Made by a program: the position numbers and the translations under genes
Shown here: positions 47,818-59,858 of the stretch, in pieces
Layout of the letters: each line of letters starts with the position of its first letter
Position numbering within the stretch: position 1 is the stretch's first letter
Notes under the pieces: model-generated
What the model saw: the letters and a program-made list of their open reading frames with translations, nothing else
What the model was told of the DNA's origin: nothing
Database searches by the model: none
Source of the DNA: Mya arenaria
Taxonomy: Eukaryota; Mollusca; Bivalvia; Myida; Myidae
DNA: 64,000 bases
Direction of reading: 5' to 3'
Assembly (NCBI RefSeq): GCF_026914265.1
Contig: NC_069135.1
Coordinates: forward strand, 39,017,946 to 39,081,945

Positions 47818-49195
47818 ACAATGCCCCAAAATCTACCCCATTCCAGATGGAAAAGGAATTCAGAGAAGTATTGAGTTTCAACAAGTACCAAAGAAGATGG
47901 CTGAACTGCAAAAGCAGCTTGAGAAGATGAAAGAAGCACGAATGAAGAATACGATGTCTCTGAAAAAGACGAGGGCAGCCATTTCTGATGAAATTAAAAC
48001 CATAGGTAAAAAGATCAACGAAATCCTTGACAAGATTGAGAAGACAGTTTTTAAAGATTTGGACGGAATGATAGCTAAACTTGAAAACAATATAATGAGA
48101 GATATTGAAACTTGTGATACAATGACTATCAAACTGCAAAACATGATTGCCGCTTTTCAAACCAAAGCAAAATCAAGCGAGTCAAAATCGTATATTGCGT
48201 ACAGAAAGAGCCATAATATGATTTTACAGGCAGACGAACATGTTCGCGGCATATCAACCATTGAGTGTTACAATGTAACATTTCAAGCCAATAACCTTAT
48301 CGAAGAACTTTTATCTTCAATGAAGACTTTTGGAGCGATTGAAGAACAAACTGTTATGACCAAACAGCGTAAAGATCCCAATTCCGATCCAAATCATGTC
48401 ATCAGTGTTTCAGAGTACAAGAAGTACAATGTGAAGATGAGTGATGACGAATATCAATGTGAGATCTTTGGCATATGTGAAATGCCTACTGGAGATTTTG
48501 TCCTAGCAGACGGGAAAAATTGTGAATTGAAGCTCCTGGACAAGGACTACAGGGAGCTCGACCACTATGATGTCCCTGAAATACCATGGGACGTGTGCCA
48601 CATTGAAGGAAATGAAGTGGCCGTTTGTGTTTGCAACAATGCTTATAGAAAAGGACTTTATTTCATTAATGCTGCGAAAGGGGATTTCGTAACTACGAGG
48701 AAGTTAAGCTTCGACCATGATTGTATTGCCGCAGCTCATCATGGAGGCCAGCTTTACATCTCCTCTGGTACCGCCCTGTACGTCTACACGATGACGGGAC
48801 AGAAGGTGAAGATGCTGTACGAGGACAAATCTGATAGTAGGACGGTTAGAAAATGTGCCATTAGCAACGACGGAAAGAAAATCTACATCACAAACAACAT
48901 TGGAGATCAACTGATCACCGTGGACAGCATTGGCACCAAGCTAGCGCAACTCACCGATCCTGACATGAAAAAACCTACCGGAGTTCAAGTGACACCTGCT
49001 GGACACGTGTTTGTATGCTGCCTTGGCTCCGACATAGTGATGCAGGTTGACAAAGACGGGAAGAAGAAGTTGGCTACCCTGGCAAGGGAAAGGGACGGAG
49101 TGTATGGACCGCATGGTTTATTTTTCAGCAGCCGCACGTCCTCTTTGATTGTTGGTGGAGTGAAATGCACACTTCTTGTTATCAGGTTAATTTAA
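47818..49195 (+). CDS. B-box/coiled-coil/NHL-like TRIM-family gene, copy 3 (intact), exon 2
   Basis: The acceptor CTTTGCTTCAG precedes 47818. A completes the split Arg codon, then QCPKIYPIPDGKGIQRSIEF, and the frame stays open to TAA at 49193-49195. Residues about 139-250 form a charged coiled coil (MAELQKQLEKMKEARMKN and on); 259-312 a linker (TIECYNVTFQANNLIEELL); about 313-570 an NHL-like propeller with repeated blade motifs (GICEMPTGDFVLADGKN, DVCHIEGNEVAVCV, GQLYISSGTALYVYT, CAISNDGKKIYITN, TPAGHVFVCC, SSLIVGG). Relative to copies 1 and 2 it has lost one codon (GATGGAAAAGG), keeping frame. Such proteins act as oligomeric scaffolds, often in innate immunity or RNA binding; that role is family inference. 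Minus-strand frames are shadows. Confidence 0.85.
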
Positions 49196-49664
49196 TACCA
49201 TCAACTATCAATGTGTGATTTGGTACTATCGAACTTAGATCTTGGACCTTACTGTTGCAAAGTTCATTGTAATATTGGCATACATAAGTGTTGTGTTTAG
49301 ACCACTGGCTATCAGTTATATGATTTGAATCCAAAAGCTGCTTGTAAATACTTAAATTGTATCACATTTGGGCCTATTTTATATGACACATACCACTTTT
49401 GACATTATGTTCTTTTTGACGAATGACAAAGGTTCAATATTCGTGTACAGTGTATATACATTTTGCCTATAAACGAGCATATTTATATATTCTTTTTTAT
49501 CATGCGGTCTCTTTTTTGTAAAATCATTAAATACGAAGGGAATAAACGCTTTATCAAACTAGTTATGGCATCAAATATTACGTGTGCACTTATTTCTTTT
49601 CGAAAACCATCAGATTGATATATTCGGTTGAAATATAACAATGATCTGCACGCATAAATCATAC
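49196..49664 (+). other. 3' flank of copy 3
   Basis: Collinear with the other copies. The AATAAA of copies 1 and 2 is changed here to CAAATATTACG; ATTAAA at about 49525 could serve instead. Confidence 0.45.
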
Positions 49665-49868
49665 GCAGTCATCGACAGTCTCGGCTAGATTGAGACTTAC
49701 TTTCACGTTTAACCTCGACAGCTTCCGTTAGACTGAAACTTACATCTAACGTATACTATCGACATTATCGGTTGGATTGGGACTTACATCGCATGTTTAA
49801 CATTGACACACTGTTGGTAAGATTGAGAGTTTCAACCCACGTATTTAATCGTTAGTTTCGGCTCTATT
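49665..49868 (+). repeat. 44-bp minisatellite downstream of copy 3
   Basis: About 4-5 strongly diverged units (TCATCGACAGTCTCGGCTAG and relatives). The shortest of the four arrays. Confidence 0.85.
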
Positions 49869-51075
49869 GTGGCATCTGATTCACTGAAGTGATGGGTGCA
49901 ACCTTAACCACGTATGAACCATAAACCACGTGCTTGTGTTTAATAAACGTACGGAACGTTGTAAGCACGTCAATATTTAACAAACAGTATTGGTTTAGTT
50001 TAAGAAATAAAATACGGGATGGATGTCCTTATTGCAGTATGAATGCAGTTGACCTTGTTTAAGTTTGTGTAAATTGAACGACCAGAGTAACCATGTATTA
50101 TTACGTCACAACAACACGCTGATATTTTTACTTCAAATAATTTTAAACGTTAAATTTCTATGCAAATGACAAAAATTCATGTAACAAATCATAAACAAAC
50201 ACTTAAAATACTGATTTCAGTTTTTCGTGACCTGTTGGCACAATAAACAATAGCCGGGGCGGATCAAGGATTCGACGTTAGATAGGGCGTATTTTAGGGT
50301 CGTAACTTTTAGACGTGCGCACTCTTTTTTCGTTGGTGCTGGCAGGGGGGAGGGTTGGTATTACCTCAATAATTTCTTTATAAATTCTAGCCCGCAATAG
50401 TGCATTTTGGGCATGGTTTTCTTCAAATCTCCTTTTTGAAATTAAACTTGGACGATTTTAGGTGGGTCAGTTCGCAGCGTGTGCCCCCTGGATCCATTAG
50501 AAATGATAAGATAAACTCTTTTCAATTTACATGTATATAAAATTTATATCTATATATATTATGAATATTTATATTATAAATATGCGATTCTTCTCGATCC
50601 AAACATATACAAAGGTGTTTCGTTCATTGGAAATTAGTTTCAATTTCCGAAAGGCAGTTCAATTAAGGAATGGAAGTTGAGGTGTAAAATATGTCAGATT
50701 AAACTTCACATAGCAATATTCCTTAATTGAAGATATATCATTCATTTTTAAACAGTGTGGTGTTTATGTAAAGCTACAATAACATATAATTCAACGACTG
50801 TAAGAGGACACATCCAATCAATCTACCGATAGTCGGTTTTCCTCGAGTGACTCAAAAAAGATTGCGCATTGATAGTGGTAATATTGTACTTTTTGATACC
50901 TTGAATGTTTAAATATAGTACATAATAAGTAACTTCAATTTGTCTTTTCTTTACTTCATTTGAAACCTTAAAGAAGCTGTCCAATGCTGCAATCTTTTAT
51001 CATCCAAAAGGGTATCATAAAAACGCTAAGTTAAAACATAAGTCTTAAAACAATGCTTATATATTTTATCCTTCC
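49869..51075. other. Duplicated downstream flank, no gene
   Basis: 49970-50110 matches 59890-60060 (GATGGATGTC, TATTATGTCACAA), and 50940-51060 matches 62300-62400 (GAAGCTGNCCAATG.TGCAATC), so the paralogous unit extends well past the minisatellite. A GGGGCGGATCAAGG/CCCCCTGGATCC repeat sits at 50255-50510. Confidence 0.5.
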
Positions 51076-51226
51076 CCGAGCATAACTTTCTGGGGGAAAT
51101 CGGAGTACTGGAAGAAACCAACTTTCCGGCTGGGTGACCACAAACTAAACTGAGATGCGCCTAGGCCGAGACATGTATCCCCTTGGTGGATAACCAGTGT
51201 GCTAATTACTGCGCTAACCGGACAAC
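51076..51226 (-). mobile_element. tRNA-derived SINE, second copy
   Basis: The minus-strand head GTCCGGTTAGCGCAGTAATT is an A-box-like tRNA start. The body ends near CCCCCAGAAAGTTATGCTCG. Same orientation and position relative to the gene as the SINE at 35212-35397. Confidence 0.6.
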
Positions 51227-51291
51227 CTAAAACAGAAGCTGGCCAATGTTGCTTTTATTTTTAATTAATTTTATATTTTTTAACAACGTGG

Positions 51292-53376
51292 CCAAGCTCC
51301 ACTTGTACATCAGACCTGACGCTCATGTCTACTTCTAAGGCGACACCCGCCACAACAGATGTACCTACATCCACTTGCTTACCAGACCTGACGCTCATGT
51401 CTACTCCTCGGGCGTCGCCGTCAATACAGCAGGACCCACGGCCACTTTGACACCAGACCTAACGCACATGTCTACTCCGAGGACGTCGCCCGTCACTTCA
51501 GCAGGACCCACGGCCACTTGCACACCAGACCTGACGCCCATGTCTACTTCTCGGGCGTCGCCCGTCACTTCAGCAGGACCCACGTTCACATGCACACCCG
51601 ACCTGACGCCCATGTCTACTCCTCGGGCGTCGCCCGCCACTACAGCAGGACCCACTGCCACCTGCACAAAAGACTTGACGCCCATGTCTACTCCTCGGAC
51701 GTCGCCAGTCACTTCAGCAGAAACCATGGCCACATGCACACCAGACCCGACGCTAATGTCAACTCCTCAGGCGTCACCCGCCACTACAGCAGGACCCACG
51801 GCCACTTTGATACCAGATCTAACGCACATGTCTACTCCGAGGACGTCGCCCGTCACTTCAGCAGGACCCACACCCACTTGCACACCAGACCCGATGCCGA
51901 TATCTACTACTCGGGCGTCGCCCGCCTTTACAGCACGACCCACGGCCACATGCACACCAGCCCTGACGCTCATGTCAACTCCTCAGGCGTCTCACGCCTT
52001 TACAGCAGGACCCACGGCCACTTGCACACCAGACATGACGCTCGGGTCTACTCCTCAGGCGTCGCCTGCCACTACTGCAGGACCAACGAAAACTAGCACA
52101 CTTCAGCAGGACCCACGGCCACTTGCACACCAGACCCGCCGCCAATGTCTACTCCTCAGGCGTCAGCCCACTACAGCAAGACCCACGACTTGCACACCAG
52201 ACCTTTCTTTAATGTCCATTCCTCAGGCGTCGCCCACCACTACAGCAGGACCTAGTGCCATTTGCACACTGGACCTGACGCCCATGTCTACTCCTCAGGC
52301 GTCGCCCGTCACTACAGCATGACCCATGGCCACTTACATACCAGACCCGCCGCCCATGTCTACTCCTCAGGCGTAGCCCGAAACTACAGCAGGACCCACG
52401 GCCTCTTGCACACCAGACCTGACGCTCATGTTTACTTCACAGGCGTTGCCCACAACTACAGCAGGACCCACGGCCATTTGCACACCAGACCTGACACTCG
52501 TTTCTATTCCTCAGGCGTCGCCCGTCACTACAGCAGGACCTACAGCCACATGCACACCGAACCTGACGCTCATGTGTACTCCTCAGGCATCGTCTGCCAC
52601 TACATCAGGACCCACGGCCACTTGCACACCAGACCTGACGCTCTCGTCTTCACATCAGGCGTCACCAGCCACTACAGCAGGACCCACGGCCATTTGCACA
52701 TCAGACCCGACGCTCATGTCTACTCCTCAGGCGTCGCCCGCCACTACAGCAGGATCCACATCCTCTTGCACACGCGACCTGTCGCTCATGTCTACTCCTC
52801 AGTCGTCGCCCGCCACTACAGCAGGACCCACAGCCACTTGCAAACCAGACCCGACGCTCATGTCTACTCCTCAGGCACGCCCGCCACTACAGCTGGCCAC
52901 TTGCACACCAGACCTGACGCTCGTAGTTACTTTTCAGGCGTCGCTCGCCACTAGAAGGACCCACGGCCACTTTCACATCAGACCCGACTCCCATTTCTAC
53001 TCTTCAGGCGTCGCCCGCCACTACCAGGACCCACGGCTCCTTGCACATCAGACCCGACGCTCATATCTACACCTCAGGCGTCGTCCGCCACAACAAATGG
53101 ACCCACAACCTTTTGCACACCTGACCCGGCGCTCATGTCTACTCCTCGGGCCTCGCCCGCCACTACAGCAGGACCCACGGCCACTTGCATACCAGACTTG
53201 ACGTTCATGTCTACCCTAAGGAGTCGCCTGCCACAACAGCGGGACCCATGGCCACTTGTGCACCAGACCTGACACTCATGTCTACTCCTCAGGCGTCGCC
53301 CGCCAAAACAACATGACCCACGGCCTCTTGCACTCCAGACCTGACGCTCATGTCTAGTCCGAGGGCGTCGCCAAAG
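51292..53376 (+). repeat. 72-bp GC-rich satellite, 24-residue mucin-like frame
   Basis: About 29 units of 72 bp with core ACCCACGGCCACTTGCACAC and CATGTCTACTCCTCAGGCG. The unit is a multiple of three, so frames stay open for long stretches: one reads TAGPTATCTPDLTLMSTPQ (Thr/Pro/Ser-rich, mucin-like), another SRTHGHLHTRPDAHVYSSGV. Scattered indels swap the two, so no single frame spans the array and no start or splice signal supports a gene. It ends at a GTATGT that matches the intron start of gene copy 1 and occupies the place of copy 4's exon 1. Confidence 0.9.
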
Positions 53377-54087
53377 GTATGTTAGAAATATGACAATTGT
53401 ACGGTGAACAACATAGGTTCATGCAATGTTTTTCATTATTATCATGTGTGCATTGTAAGTTTAAAACTCATTTGACTTGAAAACAAAAATAAACAAACAA
53501 AATAAAGCTTACGCTGCGGTATATTAAACAAATATCAGCCTTTGTAATTAATATTTTTCATTTAATAGCAACGTGGTTCCCCAGATGAAAAAGTACAAAC
53601 TATTATTTTTTTTCTATCGTATAAACATCATATGCCTTTTTTGTTTTGATTGTTTGAATATGAAATGAGTTAAACATTATCATTCATTTTTCGCATCAAC
53701 CTATATAATGCGCCTTTGCTGTTATTCGTGTGTCGCCGTGGATCACAGGTTCGAAGGAAGAAAACGTCAATTTAAAGGCGCACAACATAGGTTGAAGCAA
53801 AAATATTTTTTTCGTTTTTTATAAATAAATATTTTTAACTTATTTGACTATTCATGATCAAAACAAAAAAGGCTTATGATTGTGCACATTTAACAAAATA
53901 TTAGTCTTGAAATATGCAAATGGTGATTTCAGTTAATAGCTACGTGGTCACAAATTCCCCACACATAATATATACACAAATTATTTCTTTTCGGTTTTAT
54001 TCAATCAAGTCAAATTAATAAACCATAATAATTCATTAAAAATTAAAATAAGATCATTTTTGCATCAACCTATATTGTGCGCCTTTA
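53377..54087 (+). pseudogene. Intron remnant of gene copy 4 with MITEs and duplicated exon-1 tail
   Basis: GTATGTTAGAAATATGACAA at 53377 matches the first bases of the copy 1 intron. A MITE copy runs from about 53398 to 53717; a duplicated exon-1 tail with donor lies at 53718-53748 (GTGTGTCGCCGTGGATCACAG is the tail, of which only the last bases are shown by context); a second MITE runs from 53774 to 54087. The order is the same as in copy 1, so copies 1 and 4 share this intron history. The B-box-encoding exon itself is absent. Confidence 0.65.
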
Positions 54088-56776
54088 GTCAACCTATATT
54101 GTGCGCCTTTAAGACACAGAACGGTGACTAATCTATACGTTATTGCGTCAACCTATATTGCGCGCCTTTAAGACACAGAACGGTGACTAATCTATACGTT
54201 ATTGCGTCAACCTATATTGCGCGCCTTTAAGACACAGAACGGTGACTAATCTATACGTAATTGCGTCAACCTATATTGCGCGCCTTTAAGACACAGAACG
54301 GTGACTAATCTATACGTTATTGCGTCAACCTATATTGCGCGCCTTTAAGACACAGAACGGTGACTAATCTATACGTAATTGCGTCAACCTATAGTGTGCG
54401 CCTTTAAGACACAAAACGGTAACTAAGCTATACGTTATTGCGTCAACCTATATTGCGCGCCTTTAAGACACAAAACGGTAACTAAGCTATACGTTATTGC
54501 GTCAACCTATATTGTGCGCCTTTAAGACACAAAACGGTAACTAAGTTATACGTTATTGCGTCAACCTATATTGCGCGCCTTTAAGAAACAAAACAGTAAC
54601 TAATCTATACGTAATTGCGTCAACCTATACTGTGCGCCTTTAAGACACAAAACGGTAACTAATCTATACGTTATTGCGTCAACCGGTAACTAATCTATAC
54701 GTTATTGCGTCAACCTATATTGCGCGCCTTTAAGACACAAAACGGTAACTAATCTATACGTAATTGCGTCAACCTATATTGCGCGCCTTTAAGACATAGA
54801 ACGGTGACTAATCTATACGTAATTGCGTCAACCTATAGTGCGCGCCTTTAAGACACAAAACGGTAACTAATCTATACGTAATTGCGTCAACCTATATTGT
54901 GCGCCTTTAAGACACAGAACGGTAACTAATCTATACGTAATTGCGTCAACCTATATTGTGCGCCTTTAAGACACAAAACGGTAACTAATCTATACGTAAT
55001 TGCGTCAACCTATATTGCGCGCCTTTAAGACACAGAACGGTGACTAATCTATACGTAATTGCGTCAACCTATATTGCGCGCATTTAAGACACAAAACGGT
55101 TACTAATCTATACGTTATTGCGTCAACCTATATTGTGCGCCTTTAAGACACAAAACGGTAACTAATCTATACGTAATTGCGTCAACGCATAGTGTGCGCC
55201 TTTAAGACACAAAACGGTAACTAATATATACGTTATTGCGTCAACCTATATTGTGCGCCTTTAAGACACAAAACGGTAACTAATATATACGTTATTGCGT
55301 CAACCTATATTGTGCGCCTTTAAGACACAAAACGGTAACAAATCTATACGTAATTGCGTCAACCTATATTGTGCGTCTTTAAGACACAGAACGGTAACTA
55401 ATCTATACGTTATTGCGCCAACCTATATTGTGCGCCTTTAAGACACAAAACGGTAACTAATCTATTCGCAATTGCGTCAACCTATATTGTGCGCCTTTAA
55501 GACACAAAACGGTAACTAATATATACGTTATTGCGTCAACCTATATTGTGCGCCTTTAAGACACAAAACGGTAACTAATCTAAACGTAATTGAGTCAACC
55601 TATATTGTGCGTCTTTAAGACACAAAACGGTAACTAATCTATACGTTATTGCGTCAACCTATATTGTGCGCCTTTAAGACACAGAACGGTGACTAATCTA
55701 TACGTTATTGCGTCAACCTATATTGTGCGCCTTTAAGACACAGAACGGTGACTAATCTATACGTTATTGCGTCAACCTATATTGTGCGCCTTTAAGACAC
55801 AGAACGGTAACTAATCTATACGTTATTGCGTCAACCTATAGTGTGCGCCTTTAAGACACAGAACGGTGACTAATCTATACGTTATTGCGTCAACCTATAG
55901 TGTGCGCCTTTAAAACACAAAACGGTAACTAATCTATACGTTATTGCGTCAACCTATATTGTGCGCCTTTAAGACACAGAACGGTGACTAATCTATACGT
56001 TATTGCGTCAACCTATATTGTGCGCCTTTAAGACACAGAACGGTGACTAATCTATACGTTATTGCGTCAACCTATATTGTGCGCCTTTAAGACACAGAAC
56101 GGTGACTAATCTATACGTTATTGCGTCAACCTATATTGTGCGCCTTTAAGACACAGAACGGTAACTAATCTATACGTTATTGCGTCAACCTATAGTGTGC
56201 GCCTTTAAGACACAGAACGGTGACTAATCTATACGTTATTGCGTCAACCTATAGTGTGCGCCTTTAAAACACAAAACGGTAACTAATCTATACGTTATTG
56301 CGTCAACCTATATTGTGCGCCTTTAAGACACAGAACGGTGACTAATCTATACGTTATTGCGTCAACCTATAGTGTGCGCCTTTAAGACACAGAACGGTAA
56401 CTAATCTATACGTAATTGCGTCAACCTATATTGTGCGCCTTTAAGACACAAAACGGTAACTTATCTATACGTAATTGCGTCAACCTATAGTGTGCGCCTT
56501 TAAGACACAGAACGGTGACTAATCTATACGTTATTGCGTCAACCTATAGTGTGCGCCTTTAAAACACAAAACGGTAACCTATCTATACGTAATTGCGTCA
56601 ACCTATATTGTGCGCCTTTAAGACACAAAACGGTAACTAATCTATACGTAATTGCGTCAACCTATATTGTGCGCCTTTAAGACACAAAACGGTAACTAAT
56701 ATATACGTTATTGCGTCAACCTATATTGTGCGCCTTTAAAACACAAAACGGTAACTAATCTATACGTAATTGCGTC
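54062..56776 (+). repeat. 59-bp satellite derived from a MITE edge
   Basis: About 46 units of 59 bp. Each unit holds GCGTCAACCTATATTGTGCG and CCTTTAAGACACAAAACGGT, then AACTAATCTATACGTAATT. The first half is the right terminal repeat of the intronic MITE, the second half is the adjoining intron. Copy 1 has the same junction once, at about 4208-4272. Diagnostic variants (TAGTGTGCGCCTTTAAAAC) recur at 55898, 56252 and 56547, i.e. 354 and 295 bp apart (6 and 5 units), showing higher-order duplication. Confidence 0.95.
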
Positions 56777-56826
56777 ATGTGTTTTTTTACCCTTTTCTAT
56801 AACGTTGTCCCACATTAGCAAAGTCC

Positions 56827-58183
56827 AATTCCAGATGTAGCAAAAGGGAATCAGAGAAATATTGAGTTTCAACAAATTCCAAAGAAGAAAGCTGAACTTG
56901 AAAAGCAATTTGAGCTGATGAAAGAAGCAAGAATGAAGAATACGACAACTCTAAAAAAGACGCGGATAGCCATTTCTGATGAAATTAAAACCATACGTAA
57001 AACGATCAACGAAATCCTTGACAAGATTAAGAAGACAACAGGATTTGGACGGAATGATAGCTAAAGTTGAAAATAATATAAAGAAAGATATTGTAACTTG
57101 TGATGGAATGACTATCGAACTGCAAAACATGATTGTCGCTTTTCAAACCAAAGCAAATCAAGCGAGTCAAAATCATATATTGAGTACAGAAAGAGCCAGG
57201 ATATGATTTCACAGGCAAACGATCGTCTTCGTGGCATATCAGTCAAAGAGTGTAACAAAGTAACATTTCAAGCCAATAATCTTATCGAAGAACTTTAATC
57301 TTCAATAAAGACCTTTGGAGCGATTGACGAACAAACTGTAATGACCAAACAGCGAGAAGATCCCATTTGCGATCCAAACCACGTCTTCAGTGTTGCAGAG
57401 TACAAGGAGTACAACGTGAAGATGAGTGATGACAAAGGTGAATGTGATATCCGTGGCGTATGTGAGATGCATAATGGAGAGTTTGTAATAGCAGACAGGA
57501 ATAATTGTAAAGTGAAGCTCCTGGACAAGGAGTACAGGGTGCTCGACCACTTTGATGTCCCGGAGAAACCATATGACGTGTGCCACATTGACGGAAATGA
57601 AGTTGCAGTTTTTGTTAACAGTACTAATGCTGATAATCGAGGACTATATTTCATTAATGCTACGAAAGGGAAATTCGTAACTACGAGAATGTTAAGCTTC
57701 AACCATAAATGTTTAGCCGCATCTCATCATGGTGGCCAGCTTAACATAACCTCTGGTACCGCCCTGTACGTCTACACGATGTCGGGAAAGAAGATGAAGA
57801 TGTTGTACGAGGACGAGTCAAGGGTAATCACGGTGTGGAAATGTGCCATCAGTAACGACGGGGAATATTAATACATTACAAACAACAGTACACATCAACT
57901 GATCACCCTAGACAACAACGGCAACAAGCTGGCCTTACTCACTGACCCTGACATGAGGTACCCTACTCGAGTACACGTGACACCTGCTGGACACGTGTTC
58001 GTCTGTTGCCGTGACTCCGGCACAGTGCTGCAGGTTGACACAGACGGGATGAAAAAGTTGGCCACCCTGGCAAGGATAGAACACGGAGTGCGCAGACCGT
58101 ATGGTTCATTTTTCTGCAGCCGCACTTCTTCCATTATTGTTGATGGAATGAAAGACACACTTCTTATTATCAAGTTAATTTAA
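56827..58183 (+). pseudogene. B-box gene copy 4, exon 2 remnant
   Basis: Homology to exon 2 resumes at ATTCCAGATGTAGC with the splice acceptor and first codons deleted. Breaks relative to copy 3: a frame change near 57040-57050 in the coiled coil and another near 57155; a TTA-to-TAA stop at about 57296-57298; and a stop in the propeller at about 57869-57871 (GAATATTAA). Pieces 57341-57871 (HVFSVAEYKEYNVKMSDDKG and on) and 57953-58183 (THVTPAGHVFVCC-like) are otherwise propeller sequence. With exon 1 gone, this is a clear pseudogene. Several minus-strand frames are shadows. Confidence 0.9.
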
Positions 58184-58790
58184 AACTAAAAACTATTAAT
58201 GTTTGATTCAGTACTATCGAACTGGGATCTTCCTTATTGTTGCAGTGTATATTGCAATATTGTCTTAAATAATTGTTTTGTTTAGGCCGCTGATTATAAG
58301 TAATATTATATGAAATCAAAACCTTCGCGTGAATACGTATATTTTATCAAATTTAAGACAATTTATATATGACACAAACCATTTGTGACATTATATTCTT
58401 TTTGACGAATGAAGAATGTTCAATATTTGTGTATATACATTTTGCCTATTTAAGCGAGCATATTAATGTATTTTTATTGTAATGTCTCTTTTTTGTAAAG
58501 TCATGAAAAAAGAAGCGAAAAAAACGCTTAATTAAACTCGATCTGGCGTCAATTAACACCTTGGCACTTATTACTTTCAGAACAACATCAGTTTGATTAA
58601 TTCATCACTTGTATGCTTTACACACAGTCAAGTGAATTGCAATCGAGAAATAATAAAATAATCTCTTAATTTAATGTTGGTGATTGAGTGCAAATAAACA
58701 ATACGTAACTTGTCTCTAAGGAATGCATACTAGATTGTGAACGTATACTAAATTTTTGAAGGATAGAATCTCCATAGCACAAAATACATT
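58184..58790 (+). other. 3' flank of copy 4
   Basis: Collinear with the other three flanks. The AATAAA of copies 1 and 2 reads AATTAA here. No gene. Confidence 0.5.
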
Positions 58791-59858
58791 AAACGTAGAA
58801 TATCGACAGTCTAAGTAAGAATGAGACTTTCACCTTACGTATAAAATCGACAGTCTCGGTAAGATTGAGACATACATCTCACGTATAACATAGAAAGTCT
58901 CGGTAGGATTGAGACTAACATTTCACGTACAACATCGACAGCTCGGTTAGATTGCGTCTTACATCTCACGTATAACATCGACAGTCTCGGTAGGATTGAG
59001 ACATACATCTCACGTATAACATCGAAAGTCTCGGTAGGATAGAGACATACATTTCACGTACAACATCGACAGCTCGGTTAGATTGAGTCTTACATCTCAC
59101 GTATAACATCGACAGTCTCGGTTAAATTGATACTTACATCTAACATATAACATTGACAGCTCGGTTAGTTTAGACTTACATCTCACGTATACAACGACAG
59201 TCTCCGTTAAATTCAGACTTACAGGTAACGTTTAACCTCAAGAACTCGGTTAGATTAAGACTAACATCTTACGTATTACATCGAAAGTCTCCGTTTGACT
59301 TGAGACATACATATCACGTTTAACATCAACAAGTCGGTAAGATAGATACTAACATCTCACGTATAACATCGACATTCTCGGTTAGATTGCGACTTAATCT
59401 CACTTATAACATCGACAGTATCGGTTATATTGAGACTTACATATCACATAAAACATCGACAGCTCGGTTAGATCAGACCGACATCTTAGGTATAACATCG
59501 ACAGCTCGGTTAGATTGACACTTCCATCTCATGCACGACATCGACAGTCTCGGAAGGATTGGGACTAACATTTCACGTATAAACTCGACAGTCTCGGTAA
59601 GATTGAGACTTACATCCCACGAAAAACATCGACAGTCTATGTTAGATATAGACCTACATCTTACGTACAGCATCGACAGCTCGGTTAGATTTTGACGTAC
59701 ATCTCAAGTATAACATCGACAGTCTCTGTTAGATTGAGACTAACATATCTTGCAAAACATCTCGGTAAGATTGAGCCGTACATCTCAGGATTAACATCGA
59801 GCCTCCATTAGACTTAAGACTTACATCTCACGTACAACATCGACAGTCACGGAACTAA
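58791..59858 (+). repeat. 44-bp minisatellite downstream of copy 4
   Basis: About 24 units, the longest of the four arrays, with CATCGACAGTCTCGGTTAG, ATTGAGACTTACATCTCACG and TATAA. Some units lack CT (GACAGCTCGG), a subfamily not obvious in the other arrays. Confidence 0.9.

Noticed and set aside
47798-48160. 120- and 88-codon minus-strand frames
   Set aside because: Shadows of the coiled-coil part of copy 3.
51375-53201. Mucin-like protein of 315/257 codons and a His-rich 230-codon frame
   Set aside because: The repeat unit is 72 bp, so open frames are expected. Indels swap frames between units, and no start, signal peptide or terminal exon is seen. Kept as a repeat with a note on possible coding ancestry.
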